Origin: Melitaea cinxia
Taxonomy: Eukaryota > Arthropoda > Insecta > Lepidoptera > Nymphalidae
DNA length: 64,000 bases
Direction: 5' to 3'
Assembly: GCF_905220565.1 (NCBI RefSeq)
Contig: NC_059419.1
Location: 5,084,001 to 5,148,000 of the forward strand
The notes under the pieces are model-generated. The model was not told the origin of the DNA and did no database searches. It worked only from the letters and a program-made list of their open reading frames with translations. This document shows, piece after piece, positions 62,001 through 64,000 of the stretch (positions are counted from its first letter, which is position 1; each line of letters begins with the position of its first letter). Both the position numbers and the translations under genes were made by a program.

Positions 62001-64000
62001 TGTTTTCAGTTTTATATAAACCATCAACCTAAGGTTTACCAACAAGGAGGTCTATACAATCAAAATGAGAGCAAAGGCACTTGTAGTCAGGATTCTATTT
62101 TGCTTGTTGAGGGTGCGAATAAATCAGTGGGGTTGAACCTTTTCACCCACCCGTTTTTTATCAACATTTATGTATCCAATATGTAGTAACAATCTATTCT
62201 ATGTAAGTCTTGTTTTGACTACAACTTTTTTCTCTTTATTACTAAAGATCCAAGCCCGATTTTTATATATAAGAGAAATGGTTCGTTTCTGAGATTGGCC
62301 AGAACACCAGACTCAATTTTATACAATGAAATGTTTAACAATTTTTTATACTTAGGAAAAATTACAATAACAAATGATTGCATATTATATATAACTAGCG
62401 TGTTTTTTTTTATTCTGCTTTCTTCTCCAAGCGTTGTTGATTCGATTTCTACCCTTAGTCAGAATCGGGGCTATAAGTATTTATTTATTTGTATATATAT
62501 ATCGAATATTACTTATAATACAATTATTTAGTTGCCTATGCTAATATTAGACGACCTCGTGATGCTATAGATATTTATCGGTTTTTGATTATGCTTTATA
62601 CTTTAAGGACCTTGAAAATATTCAATAAGAAAAATTACCCTTAAAGGATTTAAGAAACACAAGTAGTTATCGCACATATCACGTTTAAATATTCTATAAC
62701 TTCGGGATTACCTTCATGGAAAAATGCCCAAGTTACTACTACACCTAATAAAGCAAAGCCTTTCATCTTCATATTTCCATTACAGTACTTACTCCATATG
62801 CTACTACGTATTTTCTGTCAATATGATCTAAAATTACAGTCGCCTAGTCAGCCTTCAATCCGTTCACACAATTCAGTGAACAGATTGAAGACTATGCTAT
62901 TATGCTAGCACGTTTTACTTATAATTCTTTAGACTTACTTGAGCTTGCACGTAAATGTCTCTATTTACAGTTCATATTTGGACTTTCTAAACATGACCAT
63001 GTTTGATTTGAGCATGCTTGAGTGGCCTCCAGTTAGCCTCTGTGACAGAGTTCCCACATTTTTACCCGACTGCCAAGGAAGGGTTATGTTTTTCGCGCGT
63101 ATCTTGTATGTATACTACCTCATATTTCCAGAACCACTGAACGGATTTACATAATTGAGGTATCGTTAGGTTCGTCTTAGCTGCCCAAGTGTTCTTAGAT
63201 AGGTGACATTAAAAAAAATCAAACATGGCGGCTGCGCGAAGCCATTGTATTTAATGAAAAAAAAATTTTTTTTCTCGAATACTACAATATGGGTATCAAA
63301 TTAAAGGGCACAGTACAAGAATTTTAAAAAGGTATATCATGATGATTATTACCGTAATACTAATACAAAAATACAATATTAAAGTTTAAAAAATGTGGAC
63401 TTTGCTCTTTCCCACGCCTATGCCATGTCAAACTCGCCTCTTAGGCGACGATCAACTTCGGGGTGTAGCCTTTCTAATAAAATACAATGGTTAAAAAAAA
63501 ACATACAATTAAAATTACAAATAAAAATTAATAAATGTCACACCAATTTACAATTACATTAATAAAATCAATAACAAATACATAATACCAAATACAAACA
63601 AATAATTTTAATAATAATTTTATTTTTATATAAAAAATAATAGTTGTTGACTTAAGCAGTCACCTATTTGGTAAAGGTCGGGCTTACGTTGCTTTGAGCA
63701 GAGTGAGATCTTTCTCCGGACTTGCTATCAGTTCTCTTGACCCTAAAAAATTACTTAATCAACCACAAGATGTAAACTGTTTTAATGAATTAAACCGATA
63801 ACGTAATTTGTCTGGCTAAAAAGACATAAATAAAATAATAATTAAAAATAAACAAAAAACCCGCCTGCGTGAAGAATATCTAATAGAAAATCAACTGAAA
63901 AAGCTGGAACAAGATAAAAATTCAATATGCACACAAAGTCAGCGAAATAAATAGAAACAATATCAAACATTTTGTGCTGTACATTTAAAATATATTAATA
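59056..64000. other. Intergenic, AT-rich; small repeat traces only
   Basis: 60509-60620 (ACTAGCTGGTACCCATACTT) looks like the complement of a Helitron 3' end. 61020-61260 contains a dispersed-repeat-like block (GGACATACATACAGACAAAC). 61799-61834 has two adjacent hairpins. 62395-62510 resembles a family D SINE remnant (GTTGTTGATTCGATTTCTAC). No exon is supported; the short ORFs near 60402, 62295 and 62939 have no protein-like features. Confidence 0.35.

Overview
The window looks like nuclear DNA of a butterfly or moth (Lepidoptera). It is AT-rich, has short GT-AG exons in long introns, and is full of tRNA-derived SINEs, Helitrons ending in CTAG, RTE-, R1-like and CR1/Daphne-like LINE pieces and a mariner. 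No CRISPR array, rRNA or bacterial operon was seen. All calls come from reading the sequence; no database was searched.

Two host genes are supported, both on the + strand. (1) Positions 1-10434 hold the last seven coding exons of an IQSEC / Schizo-Loner type Arf guanine-nucleotide exchange factor: the PH domain, a proline-rich linker, a GSVGSLDSGMS block and a C-terminus ending S-T-E-V, a class I PDZ ligand. The catalytic Sec7 domain lies upstream, outside the window. All seven exons join in phase. The 3.6 kb after the stop is nearly free of recognisable transposons and probably contains the 3' UTR. (2) Positions 22330-27541 hold six coding exons of a paired-like Q50 homeodomain transcription factor (419 codons) of the aristaless/Pph13 group, without a visible OAR tail. 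Its first coding exon begins exactly at ATG, so at least one upstream 5' exon is needed; candidates end at 18323 or at 17623.

The gene introns and the whole of 27.6-64 kb are a transposon landscape. Main landmarks are an open R1/LOA-like LINE ORF with RNase H and clear target-site duplications (8177-10279), a Ty3/Gypsy pol relic (14.1-14.8 kb), a CR1/Daphne-like LINE ORF (35.2-37.0 kb), a mariner with perfect 22-bp inverted repeats and one internal stop (48131-49410), a composite Helitron with a tRNA-like sequence inside an inverted repeat (51631-52990), a Helitron interrupted by another repeat (47153-48081), and a SINE/LINE copy with a twin-priming type inversion (7222-7575). No convincing host gene was found from 27.6 kb to the end.

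The host genes do not obviously act together: one is a membrane-associated Arf regulator and the other a nuclear transcription factor. What links them here is shared repeat content. Two copies of one 156-bp MITE sit in introns of the two genes; the copy in the IQSEC gene lies 45 bp from the start of a GC-rich exon whose length is a multiple of three.
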